7,496 nucleotides of DNA from Rhodospirillales bacterium (GTDB lineage Bacteria > Pseudomonadota > Alphaproteobacteria > Geminicoccales > Geminicoccaceae), in contig SLRI01000188.1 of NCBI GenBank assembly GCA_007131045.1, forward strand, positions 1 through 7,496. Reading direction: 5' to 3'. Positions 1 through 6,444 of the stretch are shown here, one piece after another; position 1 is the first letter of the stretch; every line of letters starts with the position of its first letter. The notes under the pieces were generated by a model. That model was not told the origin of the DNA and ran no database searches. It saw nothing but the letters and a program-made list of their open reading frames with translations. The translations under genes were made by a program, and so were the position numbers.

Positions 1-1052
1 GCGACGACCGCACCGTGCTGCAGCGTCTCGCGGCTGACGTTGAGCTGAAGATCCTCGCTGTCGACCACGCCCGCCACGAAGCGCAGGTAGCGGGGCATCA
101 GGGCCTCGACGTCGTCGGTGATGAACACCCGCTTGACGTAGAGCTTCACCCCGTGCCGGCGCTTGGGGTCGTAGAGGTCGAACGGGCGCATCGAGGGCAC
201 GAAGAGGAGAGCGGTGTAGCTGAGCTGGCCCTCGGCGGTGAAGTGGACCCGGGCGAACGGCTCGTCGAAGGCGTGTGCGACGTGGTGGTAGAATTCCTTG
301 TACTGCTCCTCGGTGATCTCGCCCTTCGGCCGGGTCCAGAGCGCGCCCCCCTCGTTGACCTTCTCGGGGCCCTTGGCCTCGGTCTTGGTGTCGCCGGCCT
401 TGGGCGCGACCTCGAGCAGGATGGGAAAGGCGATGTGGTCGCTGTAGCGGCGGATGATCTCGCGAAGCCGCCACTCGGAGAGGAATTCCTTGGCGTCGGC
501 CTTGAGGTGCAGGGTGACCGCCGTGCCGCGGGGGCCGGGCTCGTGCGCTTCGCTGACGGTGAAGCCCTGGCGGCCGTCGGAGGCCCAGAGCCAGGTCGTC
601 GCGTCGCCGGCCTTGCGGCTCTGCACCACCACCCTGTCGGCGACCATGAAGGCAGCGTAGAAGCCGACGCCGAACTGGCCGATCAGCTTGACCCCGCCGT
701 TCTGCTTGGCCGCGTCATTTTGGGCGGTTGCAGCTTCGAGGAACCGGGCGGTGCCGGAGCGCGCGATGGTGCCGAGATTGGCCACCAGCTCGTCCCGGTC
801 CATGCCGACGCCGTTGTCGCGGACGGTGAGCAGGCCGGCGTCGGGATCGGCGAAGATCTCGATCTTCAGCTCGGTGTCGGTGCCGAGCAGCTCGGGCTGG
901 GACAGCGAGGCGTAGCGCAGCTTGTCGCAGGCGTCCGAGGCGTTGGAGACCAGCTCGCGCAGGAAGATTTCACGTTCCTTGTAGAGCGAGTTGACGACCA
1001 GATCGAGAACCCGGCCGACTTCCGCTTCGAAGGGCTGCACGGTTTCGCTCAT
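1..1052 (-). CDS. htpG: Molecular chaperone HtpG (bacterial Hsp90), N-terminal 350 residues, cut by left edge
   Basis: ATP-dependent cytosolic Hsp90 chaperone that acts as a dimer in folding and remodelling client proteins. Reading begins at ATG 1052-1050 (MSETVQPFEAEVGR) and stays open to the window edge. The GHKL ATP-binding domain is intact: RELVSNASDACDKLR at residues 32-46 holds the catalytic Glu33 and the Mg-binding Asn37; DNGVGM at 79-84 holds the adenine-contacting Asp79; GQFGVGFYAAF starts at 125 and forms the lid and second glycine-rich loop. The middle domain follows from about residue 220, and the conserved catalytic-loop arginine is Arg341 in NVSRETLQ near the edge. Family members are usually about 620-640 residues, so the rest of the middle domain and the dimerisation domain lie outside the window. 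Upstream is a sigma-32-like promoter candidate. No strong Shine-Dalgarno precedes the ATG, but the start fits the family N-terminus. Identity is certain. Confidence 0.97.
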   Translation of the reverse strand, partial: MSETVQPFEAEVGRVLDLVVNSLYKEREIFLRELVSNASDACDKLRYASLSQPELLGTDTELKIEIFADPDAGLLTVRDNGVGMDRDELVANLGTIARSGTARFLEAATAQNDAAKQNGGVKLIGQFGVGFYAAFMVADRVVVQSRKAGDATTWLWASDGRQGFTVSEAHEPGPRGTAVTLHLKADAKEFLSEWRLREIIRRYSDHIAFPILLEVAPKAGDTKTEAKGPEKVNEGGALWTRPKGEITEEQYKEFYHHVAHAFDEPFARVHFTAEGQLSYTALLFVPSMRPFDLYDPKRRHGVKLYVKRVFITDDVEALMPRYLRFVAGVVDSEDLQLNVSRETLQHGAVV

Positions 1053-1089
1053 GGGAATGGGGATCCAGCTCTGGGGAAATCACGAGGCG

Positions 1090-1119
1090 AACGTGGGCAG
1101 ATCGGCGCCCCGGTTCAAG
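1090..1119 (-). promoter_or_regulatory. Candidate heat-shock (RpoH/sigma-32) promoter for htpG
   Basis: Read on the minus strand, CTTGAA (1119-1114) is followed after 16 bases by CCCACGTT (1097-1090). This resembles the sigma-32 pattern of a CTTGAA -35 element and a C-rich -10 element (CCCCATNT in Escherichia coli, CYTAT in alphaproteobacteria). It would start the transcript roughly 30 bases before the htpG ATG. The -35 match is good and the -10 match only partial. Control of htpG by sigma-32 is established in E. coli; here it is inferred. Two further CTTG motifs lie just upstream but have no matching -10. Confidence 0.4.
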
Positions 1120-1164
1120 ATGGCGGCAAGGTTGCAAGGGATGGCGCGGCCTGTTCATTTAGGG

Positions 1165-1187
1165 TAGAATGCCTAGGTTCTGAACCT
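1165..1187 (+). promoter_or_regulatory. Candidate -10 box and adjacent 13-bp palindrome before the patatin gene
   Basis: TAGAAT at 1165-1170 matches five of six bases of the sigma-70 -10 consensus. No convincing -35 lies 16-18 bases upstream, so any promoter would be weak or activator-dependent. Immediately downstream, 1175-1187 reads AGGTTC-T-GAACCT, a perfect inverted repeat with 6-base arms around one central base, 26 bases before the ATG at 1214. That is where a repressor operator would sit. The one-base centre makes an RNA hairpin unlikely, so a dimeric DNA-binding protein is the better reading. The region is shared with the divergent htpG. Confidence 0.25.
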
Positions 1188-1197
1188 TGCCTCGGCT

Positions 1198-1205
1198 GGA
1201 GGGAG
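1198..1205 (+). promoter_or_regulatory. Ribosome binding site that sets the patatin gene start at 1214
   Basis: GGAGGGAG ends 8 bases before ATG 1214, an almost ideal Shine-Dalgarno. A longer reading from TTG at 1187 would put this site inside the coding sequence and adds only nine residues with no ribosome binding site of its own, so ATG 1214 is preferred. Confidence 0.75.
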
Positions 1206-1213
1206 AAGCGGCG

Positions 1214-3430
1214 ATGGGCGAAACCGCCTGGTGGGCCTTGGGTTTTGTCTCGACCCTTATGGCTGTCGCCGCCACCACCTGGTTCTACCGCCGGCATCGC
1301 TGGCTGGTGCGCTCCGTGGCGCCGGCTGGAGCGGTGCTGATCCTGGGTGGCGTCATTCTCTTCGGCACCGAGCAGGGCCGGGATCTCGGCGGTGCGCTGC
1401 TCGTGGCGGATGCCTCGCAGCGCTTCTGGTTCGCCGTTGCACTGCTCTACTGGGCGCTCGTTACCTGGCACTGTGCCCGCTTTCCGCTGGATCGGGCGCA
1501 CGCGGTCTGGCGCGCTGGACCACCCGCACGCCCGGCCGGCGCCGGCGAGTGGTGGCGAAGCTGGACGCCGCGGGTGATGGGCGGGATCGTCTTCGTCTTC
1601 GCCCTGGTCCATCTGGTCCTGGCCGTGGCAGCGGGTGGCGGCCGTTTCGACGCCGGCCTCCTGGCGCTCCTGGTCGTCGCCGTCGCCGCCGTCTATGCGG
1701 CCTTCGTCGTCTTTCGCCGGCCGGCCGGCCGAGCCGCCGGTGAGCGCGTCGCCGGGCGGGCACCGCGGCTCGCCAAACGAATCGACGACGCCTTCCAGCC
1801 GCGCGACGAGGGTGGCAACCAGGATGCCCTCTTGAGCCGTGCCGCACCGGCCTCCTGGGTCGCCTTCGTCTTCTTTTTCCTCGTCGGCCTGATCCTCGCC
1901 ATCATGGCTTGGACCAACCCCTGGGTCATGGGCGACGCCTTCGGCAGCATGGCCCTGGGCTTTTTCGCCTTCGGCGGTTTTCTCACCGGGCTCGTGGTCC
2001 TTTGGATGATCGGCGAGTGGCGCGGCTGGCCCTTGCCCTGGGCGGTGACGGCCTTGCTTCTCCTCTCCCTCGTGGTCTCGATGACCCGCCACTACCACCC
2101 GGTGCGCGATTGCCGAAAAAGCGAGGCGTGTCTCGCCGGAACCGAGCTCGTCGAAGCGCGCGCGGACGTGGCGGCACAGGCGGTGCGCTGGTACGAGCAG
2201 GCGAGGCAGGGCGTAGCGGCGGGCGAGCCCGTGCCCATGGTCATCGTCGCCACGGCCGGCGGCGGGCTTCGCGCCGCCTACTGGACGGCCGTCGTGCTGG
2301 GCAGCCTGCCCGGGGAACTCGGTGTCGATCTCGACCAGTTCGACCGGCATCTCTTCGCCATCAGCGGGGTTTCCGGCGGCAGTGTCGGGGCGGCGTTCCG
2401 CACCGCCCTTCGCGACCAGCACGACGACGCCCAGGCCCTGGACGTGGCGGTCCGAACAGCGCTCGACCGGGACTTCCTGGCACCGACCCTGGCCTCGCTC
2501 GCCTTTGTCGACCTGCCGTCCTGGATCCTCCCCAACATGGGCCAGACCACCCGCGGCGTGGCGCTCGAGCGCGCCTTCTCGAGGGCCACCGGTGGCCGGC
2601 TCGAGGAGCCCTTCATGTCCTTCGCCGCCACGGACGAACGCTGGCGGCCACTGCTTCTCCTCAACGCGACGCATCAGGAGACCGGGCGGCGGGTGATCAC
2701 GGGGCATGCAGAGATCACGCGCGACGCCTTTCTCGACAGCTTCGATCTGCACGACCTCACCGGCATCGACCTGCCGCTCTCGACGGCGGCCCACAACAGT
2801 GCGCGCTTCAGCTACGTCAGCCCGGCCGGCCGTCTCGCCTTCATGCCCTCGGACGAGGACCGCGGCTGGATCATCGACGGCGGCTATTTCGAGAATTTCG
2901 GCGCCTTGAGCGCCCTCGATCTGGCCCGGGCGGCGCTCGATGCGCTCGAGGCCCATGGCGTCCCGGACGATGCGGTCGACCTCGTGATCATCCAGATCAG
3001 CAGCGACCCCGCGATCGGTCGTATCGTCGATGCCGGCAGCCCGCCCCGCGACCTGGCGAGGCTCGACGAGTTCCTGGCCTGCGGCGGTGAAGCCGCGCCG
3101 CTCGGCTACGACCCGACCCTCGACGCGCAGGGCCGCCTGCCGGGCAACCAGCTCCTCGCCCCCCTGCGCGGCGTTCTCAGCAGCCGCGAGGCGCACGGCA
3201 TTACCGCGTCGAAGGAGCTCGCCCGCTTCGTCTGCCGTCGGACCAAGGAGCCTTCACCCGCCACCTTCGCGCATTTCACCATGTGTCCGCCGGCCGATCC
3301 GCCGCTGGGGTGGGTCTTGTCGCCGGGTGCCCGGGAGGCCATCGAGGACTTCATGGAGGCTTGCGACAACCCGAGGGCGATGGATGCGGTGCGTGCGGCT
3401 TTTGCCGCGACCTCTCGGCCCACCAACTAG
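1214..3430 (+). CDS. Multi-pass membrane protein with C-terminal patatin-like phospholipase domain
   Basis: Probable membrane-anchored serine lipid acyl hydrolase of 738 residues; the substrate is unknown. Hydrophobic segments lie near residues 5-25, 35-51, 71-88, 121-140, 147-167, 213-233, 243-267 and 274-291, giving about eight helices. The patatin domain follows: oxyanion loop GGGLR at 349-353, nucleophile elbow GVSGG at 385-389 with Ser387, and DGG at 555-557 with Asp555, completing the Ser-Asp dyad. The loops after helices 1, 3 and 5 (about 26-33, 89-120, 168-190) are rich in Arg/Lys and the alternate loops are not. By the positive-inside rule this puts both ends, and the lipase domain, on the periplasmic side. 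All six cysteines outside the helices (300, 306, 623, 674, 691, 717) are in that C-terminal part, which would fit disulfides. The family assignment is firm; topology and substrate are inference. It is divergent from htpG and its stop is 107 bases before the helicase ATG. No intrinsic terminator is visible behind it. Confidence 0.9.
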   Translation: MGETAWWALGFVSTLMAVAATTWFYRRHRWLVRSVAPAGAVLILGGVILFGTEQGRDLGGALLVADASQRFWFAVALLYWALVTWHCARFPLDRAHAVWRAGPPARPAGAGEWWRSWTPRVMGGIVFVFALVHLVLAVAAGGGRFDAGLLALLVVAVAAVYAAFVVFRRPAGRAAGERVAGRAPRLAKRIDDAFQPRDEGGNQDALLSRAAPASWVAFVFFFLVGLILAIMAWTNPWVMGDAFGSMALGFFAFGGFLTGLVVLWMIGEWRGWPLPWAVTALLLLSLVVSMTRHYHPVRDCRKSEACLAGTELVEARADVAAQAVRWYEQARQGVAAGEPVPMVIVATAGGGLRAAYWTAVVLGSLPGELGVDLDQFDRHLFAISGVSGGSVGAAFRTALRDQHDDAQALDVAVRTALDRDFLAPTLASLAFVDLPSWILPNMGQTTRGVALERAFSRATGGRLEEPFMSFAATDERWRPLLLLNATHQETGRRVITGHAEITRDAFLDSFDLHDLTGIDLPLSTAAHNSARFSYVSPAGRLAFMPSDEDRGWIIDGGYFENFGALSALDLARAALDALEAHGVPDDAVDLVIIQISSDPAIGRIVDAGSPPRDLARLDEFLACGGEAAPLGYDPTLDAQGRLPGNQLLAPLRGVLSSREAHGITASKELARFVCRRTKEPSPATFAHFTMCPPADPPLGWVLSPGAREAIEDFMEACDNPRAMDAVRAAFAATSRPTN

Positions 3431-3490
3431 ATATTGTGGCTATTGCCGCCGTTTCGTCACGATGGTGATGTACGCAGAGCGGCCCGGGTG

Positions 3491-3504
3491 AAGGATTCCT
3501 CTTG
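3491..3504 (+). promoter_or_regulatory. Alternative ribosome binding site and TTG start for the helicase
   Basis: AAGGA at 3491-3495 sits 6 bases before TTG 3502, which is in frame with the helicase and would add 12 residues. Against its use, six of the nine codons after the TTG (CCA, GCA, GCA, CGA, CAT, GGT) end in A or T, unlike the rest of the gene, which suggests this stretch is not coding. The spacer 3431-3490 otherwise shows no clear promoter or terminator. Confidence 0.3.
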
Positions 3505-3537
3505 CCAAACGCACCGGGCGCACGACATGGTCGGGGC

Positions 3538-6087
3538 ATGACGGGCATGCCGCCTATTTCCTCGCGCGTCGCCGCTGTGTTGGGGCCGACCAATACCGGC
3601 AAGACCCATTATGCGGTCGAGCGCATGCTGGCGCATGCCAGCGGGATGATGGGCTTTCCGCTCCGGCTCCTGGCCCGTGAGATCTACGACCGGGTGGTCG
3701 GGATCGTCGGCGAGCAGGCGGTGGCGCTGCTGACCGGCGAGGAGCAGATCGGCTCCGAGAATGCCCGCTTCGTCATCGCCACGGTCGAGGCGATGCCGGT
3801 GCACCGAGCGGTGGCGTTTCTCGCCGTCGACGAAATCCAGCTCTGCGCCGATCGCGAGCGCGGCCACGTCTTCACCGACCGGCTGCTCAACGCCCGGGGC
3901 TACCAGGAGACGCTCTTCCTGGGCTCCGATACCATCCGGCCGCTGCTCAAGCAGCTGGTGCCCGAGGCCGAGATTATCACCCGGCCGCGCTTCTCGATCC
4001 TCAGCCACGACGGCTCGACCAAGCTCAACCGGCTGCCCAGGCGCAGTGCCGTGGTCGCCTTCACCGCGGCCGACGTCTACACCTTGGCCGAGGTGATGCG
4101 CCGGCAGAAGGGTGGCGCCGCGGTGGTGCTCGGCGCCCTGAGCCCGCGCACCCGCAACGCCCAGGTGGCCCTCTACCAGTCGGGCGAGGTCGACCACCTG
4201 GTGGCGACCGACGCGATCGGCATGGGTCTCAACATGGACCTCGGCCACGTCGCCTTCGCGCAGCTGCAGAAGTTCGACGGCCACGACACCCGCCGGCTGA
4301 GCGCCGCCGAGATCGGCCAGATCGCCGGCCGCGCCGGGCGGCACATGTCCGACGGCACCTTCGGCACCACCAACGGGGCAGGGGCACTCGACGAGCGGGT
4401 CGTCGAGGCGGTCGAGGCGCACCAGTTCATGCCGCTCAAGCGGCTGCGCTGGCGCAACAGCCGGCTCGACTTCTCCAGCCTCGAGGCCTTGGCCGAGAGC
4501 CTCGATGCCGACCCTGGGGCGCCCGGCCTGATCAAGGTCAGGGACGCCCTCGACGACCGCAGCCTCGGCATTCTCGGAAGGCGGGAGGACATTCGCGAGC
4601 GGACCCGAGGCCCGGCGGCAGTGCGCCTCCTCTGGCAGGTCTGCCAGATCCCGGATTTCAGGAAGACCCTGACCGATGCGCATCTCCACATGCTGGCCAC
4701 GGTGTTCAAGCACCTGACCGACGATGCGGCCGTCCTGCCGGGGCCCTGGGTCGGCTCGATGATCGCCAGGCTCGATCGGATGGACGGCGACATCGATACC
4801 CTGGTCAGCCGGATCGCGCATGTCCGCACCTGGACCTATCTCTCGCATCGCCAGCAGTGGTTCGACGATCCCTTGCACTGGCAGGGTCTGGCCCGTGCGG
4901 TCGAGGACCGCCTGTCGGATGCGCTGCACGAGCGGCTGACCCAGAAATTCGTCGACCGGCGGACCGCGGCACTTCTGAAATCGCTGCGTGAGCGGGGCGA
5001 GCTTTCGGCCGAGATCGAGCCTGGCGGCGAGGTCGTGGTCGACGGCCATCCGGTCGGCACCCTGGACGGCTTCGCCTTCACCCTGGGTGCTTCCGGCCTC
5101 GCCGCCGAGCATCGGCTGTTCGCCGGGGCGGCACGCCGGGCGGTGACGCAGAAGCTGAACCGCCTGGCCGCGGATTTCGTGCACGAGCCGGACGCGGCGA
5201 TCACCATCGAGGGCCGCGAGCTGCGCTGGCGGGACGCTACGGTCGGCACGCTGCAGCCGGGCAACGGCCTGCTCCGCCCGGCGATCGCCGTCACCGCCAC
5301 GGACGAACTGACGCTGAAGGCCAGGCTCGCCATCGAGCGGCGGCTCGAGGCGCGTTTGCGGCGCTGGCTCGACGATCGCCTGCAACCGCTCCAGGCCCTC
5401 GATGCGGCGTCGCGCTCGGGCGGCTTGTCGGCGGCGGCACGGGGCATCGCTTATCGCCTGGTCGAAGGGCTGGGCGCGCTCACCGCCGGCGATGCGGCGA
5501 CGCTGACCCGCCAGCTGTCGCCCGCCGATCGTCGCGATCTGGCCCGGCTCGGGGTCCGGCTCGGCGTGCATCACGTCTATCTGCCGGCACTCTTGAAGCC
5601 GGCGGCGCAGGAGGCGCTGGCGATGCTGGTGGCGCTGGCCAAGGGGACCGCGACCTGGCAGCCGGCGGCGGGGCGGGTGTCGCTGCGGACCGAGGAGTAC
5701 CCGGCCGAGCCCGCCGCGCTGGCGGCACTCGGCTATCGGCGGATGGGGCGGGTGGCGCTGCGCGTCGACATGGTCGAGCGGATCGCCGCCCGGCTGCGCG
5801 AGCTGGCACGCCAGGAGTCGACCTTCGCCCTGCCGGACGAACTGGTCTCCTCGACCGGGCTCGGCCGCGACGAGTTCCTGGCGCTCTTGCCCAGTCTCGG
5901 CTTTCGCGTCGACGCCCGGCCGCAGACGGCCAACGACGAGGCCGAGCCCGCGGCCGCCGTTCGCATCCGTCGGGCCAAGCCCCGGCGCCAGCGGCCGAGC
6001 GCCGAGCACCGCAAGGTGCAGGCACGCCAGGGGCCGAGCAACTCGCCGTTCGCGGTGCTCGCCCGGCTCAAGGCAGTGGTCGCCTGA
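3538..6087 (+). CDS. Suv3-like superfamily 2 DEAD/DEAH-type RNA helicase
   Basis: ATP-dependent RNA helicase related to mitochondrial Suv3 (SUPV3L1), which unwinds RNA for degradation. From ATG 3538 the protein has 849 residues. Motifs in order: Walker A GPTNTGKT at 16-23; motif Ia PLRLLAREIYD at 41-51 followed by TGEE at 66-69; Walker B DEIQ at 98-101, the Suv3-type variant; LGSD at 128-131; motif V ATDAIGMG at 223-230; motif VI QIAGRAGR with its arginine fingers at 261-268. The remaining roughly 580 residues are mostly charged and helical in appearance, and end in a basic stretch (RIRRAKPRRQR) and SPFAVLARLK, a tail I recall from alphaproteobacterial relatives. ATG 3538 or 3547 puts Walker A at the usual distance from the N-terminus; TTG 3502 is an alternative with a better ribosome binding site but poor codon use. 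It probably forms an operon with the S4-domain gene 74 bases downstream. The family is certain; the cellular RNA target is not. Confidence 0.93.
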   Translation: MTGMPPISSRVAAVLGPTNTGKTHYAVERMLAHASGMMGFPLRLLAREIYDRVVGIVGEQAVALLTGEEQIGSENARFVIATVEAMPVHRAVAFLAVDEIQLCADRERGHVFTDRLLNARGYQETLFLGSDTIRPLLKQLVPEAEIITRPRFSILSHDGSTKLNRLPRRSAVVAFTAADVYTLAEVMRRQKGGAAVVLGALSPRTRNAQVALYQSGEVDHLVATDAIGMGLNMDLGHVAFAQLQKFDGHDTRRLSAAEIGQIAGRAGRHMSDGTFGTTNGAGALDERVVEAVEAHQFMPLKRLRWRNSRLDFSSLEALAESLDADPGAPGLIKVRDALDDRSLGILGRREDIRERTRGPAAVRLLWQVCQIPDFRKTLTDAHLHMLATVFKHLTDDAAVLPGPWVGSMIARLDRMDGDIDTLVSRIAHVRTWTYLSHRQQWFDDPLHWQGLARAVEDRLSDALHERLTQKFVDRRTAALLKSLRERGELSAEIEPGGEVVVDGHPVGTLDGFAFTLGASGLAAEHRLFAGAARRAVTQKLNRLAADFVHEPDAAITIEGRELRWRDATVGTLQPGNGLLRPAIAVTATDELTLKARLAIERRLEARLRRWLDDRLQPLQALDAASRSGGLSAAARGIAYRLVEGLGALTAGDAATLTRQLSPADRRDLARLGVRLGVHHVYLPALLKPAAQEALAMLVALAKGTATWQPAAGRVSLRTEEYPAEPAALAALGYRRMGRVALRVDMVERIAARLRELARQESTFALPDELVSSTGLGRDEFLALLPSLGFRVDARPQTANDEAEPAAAVRIRRAKPRRQRPSAEHRKVQARQGPSNSPFAVLARLKAVVA

Positions 6088-6165
6088 TGCGGGCGCCACT
6101 TAATCGCGTCCATCTCGAAGGGAGCGCTCGATGAAGAGCCAGCGGCGATGAATGGTCGGCCATGA
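6085..6165 (+). other. Chain of three overlapping mini-ORFs linking helicase stop to S4-protein start
   Basis: The helicase stop TGA (6085-6087) overlaps ATG 6087 as TGATG. That ATG opens a 15-codon ORF, MRAPLNRVHLEGSAR, ending at TGA 6132-6134. Its stop overlaps ATG 6131 as ATGA, opening MKSQRR, which ends at TGA 6149-6151. That stop overlaps ATG 6148 as ATGA, opening MNGRP, which ends at TGA 6163-6165. That stop overlaps the S4-protein ATG 6162 as ATGA. A Shine-Dalgarno-like AAGGGAG (6118-6124) lies 6 bases before ATG 6131. The overlaps are read directly from the sequence. That they pass terminating ribosomes from the helicase to the S4 gene is inference, and chance cannot be excluded. Confidence 0.35.
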
Positions 6166-6425
6166 GCGAGCCGTGCCTGCGTCTCGACAAGTGGTTGTGG
6201 CATGCACGATTCATCAAGCAGCGGCAGCTCGCCGCCGAACTGATCCGCCGGCGGCGGATCCGGCTCAACGATCAGCTGGTCGAAAAGGTGCACAAGCCGG
6301 TGCGTCCGGGCGACGTCATCACGCTGGTCGTGCCGGCCGGCGTCGAGGTGCTCGAGGTGGTCGCCCTGGGCGAGCGCAGAGGGCCCGCGCCGGAAGCGCA
6401 GGCCCTCTACAAAAAACTGATATAG
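6162..6425 (+). CDS. Small S4-domain RNA-binding protein (Hsp15/HslR-like)
   Basis: An 87-residue RNA-binding protein made almost entirely of one S4 domain. CLRLDKWLWHARFIKQR (residues 5-21) is the typical start of the fold. LAAELIRRRRIRLND follows at 24-38, and the domain closes with the turn around RPGDVITL (48-55). The tail RRGPAPEAQALYKKL is characteristic of the short alphaproteobacterial relatives as I recall them. E. coli Hsp15 (HslR, about 133 residues) has the same N-terminal domain plus a basic tail, binds 50S subunits carrying stalled nascent chains, and is heat-induced; whether this short form does the same is inference. ATG 6162 is chosen because it precedes the S4 motif at the normal distance and no in-frame ATG lies upstream. 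Its own ribosome binding site is weak, which would suit translational coupling to the helicase. It ends 9 bases from the oppositely oriented cytochrome gene. Confidence 0.9.
   Translation: MSEPCLRLDKWLWHARFIKQRQLAAELIRRRRIRLNDQLVEKVHKPVRPGDVITLVVPAGVEVLEVVALGERRGPAPEAQALYKKLI
6242..6260 (+). repeat. Perfect inverted repeat (hairpin) inside the S4-protein gene
   Basis: GATCCGCC (6242-6249) and GGCGGATC (6253-6260) are exact reverse complements around a 3-base centre, giving an 8-bp GC-rich stem in the mRNA about 80 bases after the start codon. It encodes the arginine run in LIRRRRIR, whose codons are naturally symmetrical, so the pairing may be a by-product of the protein sequence. Confidence 0.4.
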
Positions 6426-6428
6426 CTC

Positions 6429-6444
6429 GGCGCGTTACTGCGCC
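6429..6444. terminator. Weak hairpin at the convergent gene ends
   Basis: GGCGC (6429-6433) pairs with GCGCC (6440-6444) around a 6-base loop containing the cytochrome stop codon. On the minus strand a T6 run (complement of 6411-6416) lies about 12 bases past the stem, too far for a classical intrinsic terminator. On the plus strand only TCTCTC follows. It is the only terminator-like structure between the two convergent genes, and the call is tentative. Confidence 0.2.

Noticed and set aside
15..1340. A 441-codon plus-strand frame across the htpG region
   Set aside because: Antisense to an unmistakable HtpG; its composition mirrors the complement of htpG codons, and it runs through the divergent control region into the patatin gene.
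1718..1735. GGCCGGCCGGCC run as a repeat element
   Set aside because: A short GC-rich codon run in an arginine/proline/alanine-rich loop of the membrane protein; not tandemly extended and not repeated elsewhere.
1909..3090. A 393-codon plus-strand frame inside the patatin gene
   Set aside because: Out-of-frame shadow, arginine- and proline-rich, overlapping the catalytic motifs of the real frame.
1115..3196. A 693-codon open frame antisense to the patatin gene
   Set aside because: Charged, low-complexity translation without motifs; the sense strand has membrane helices, catalytic motifs and a strong ribosome binding site.
1214..3430. Patatin as an anti-phage effector (CBASS CapV-like)
   Set aside because: No cyclase, ubiquitin-like transfer genes or other defence genes are adjacent. 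The protein is multi-pass membrane rather than a small soluble patatin, and the neighbours are housekeeping genes.
3457..6099. An 880-codon open frame antisense to the helicase, longer than the helicase frame itself
   Set aside because: Its translation is Arg/Gly/Pro/Ala/His-rich with no recognisable domain, whereas the sense frame holds every SF2 helicase motif. Long antisense frames are expected where third positions are nearly all G or C.
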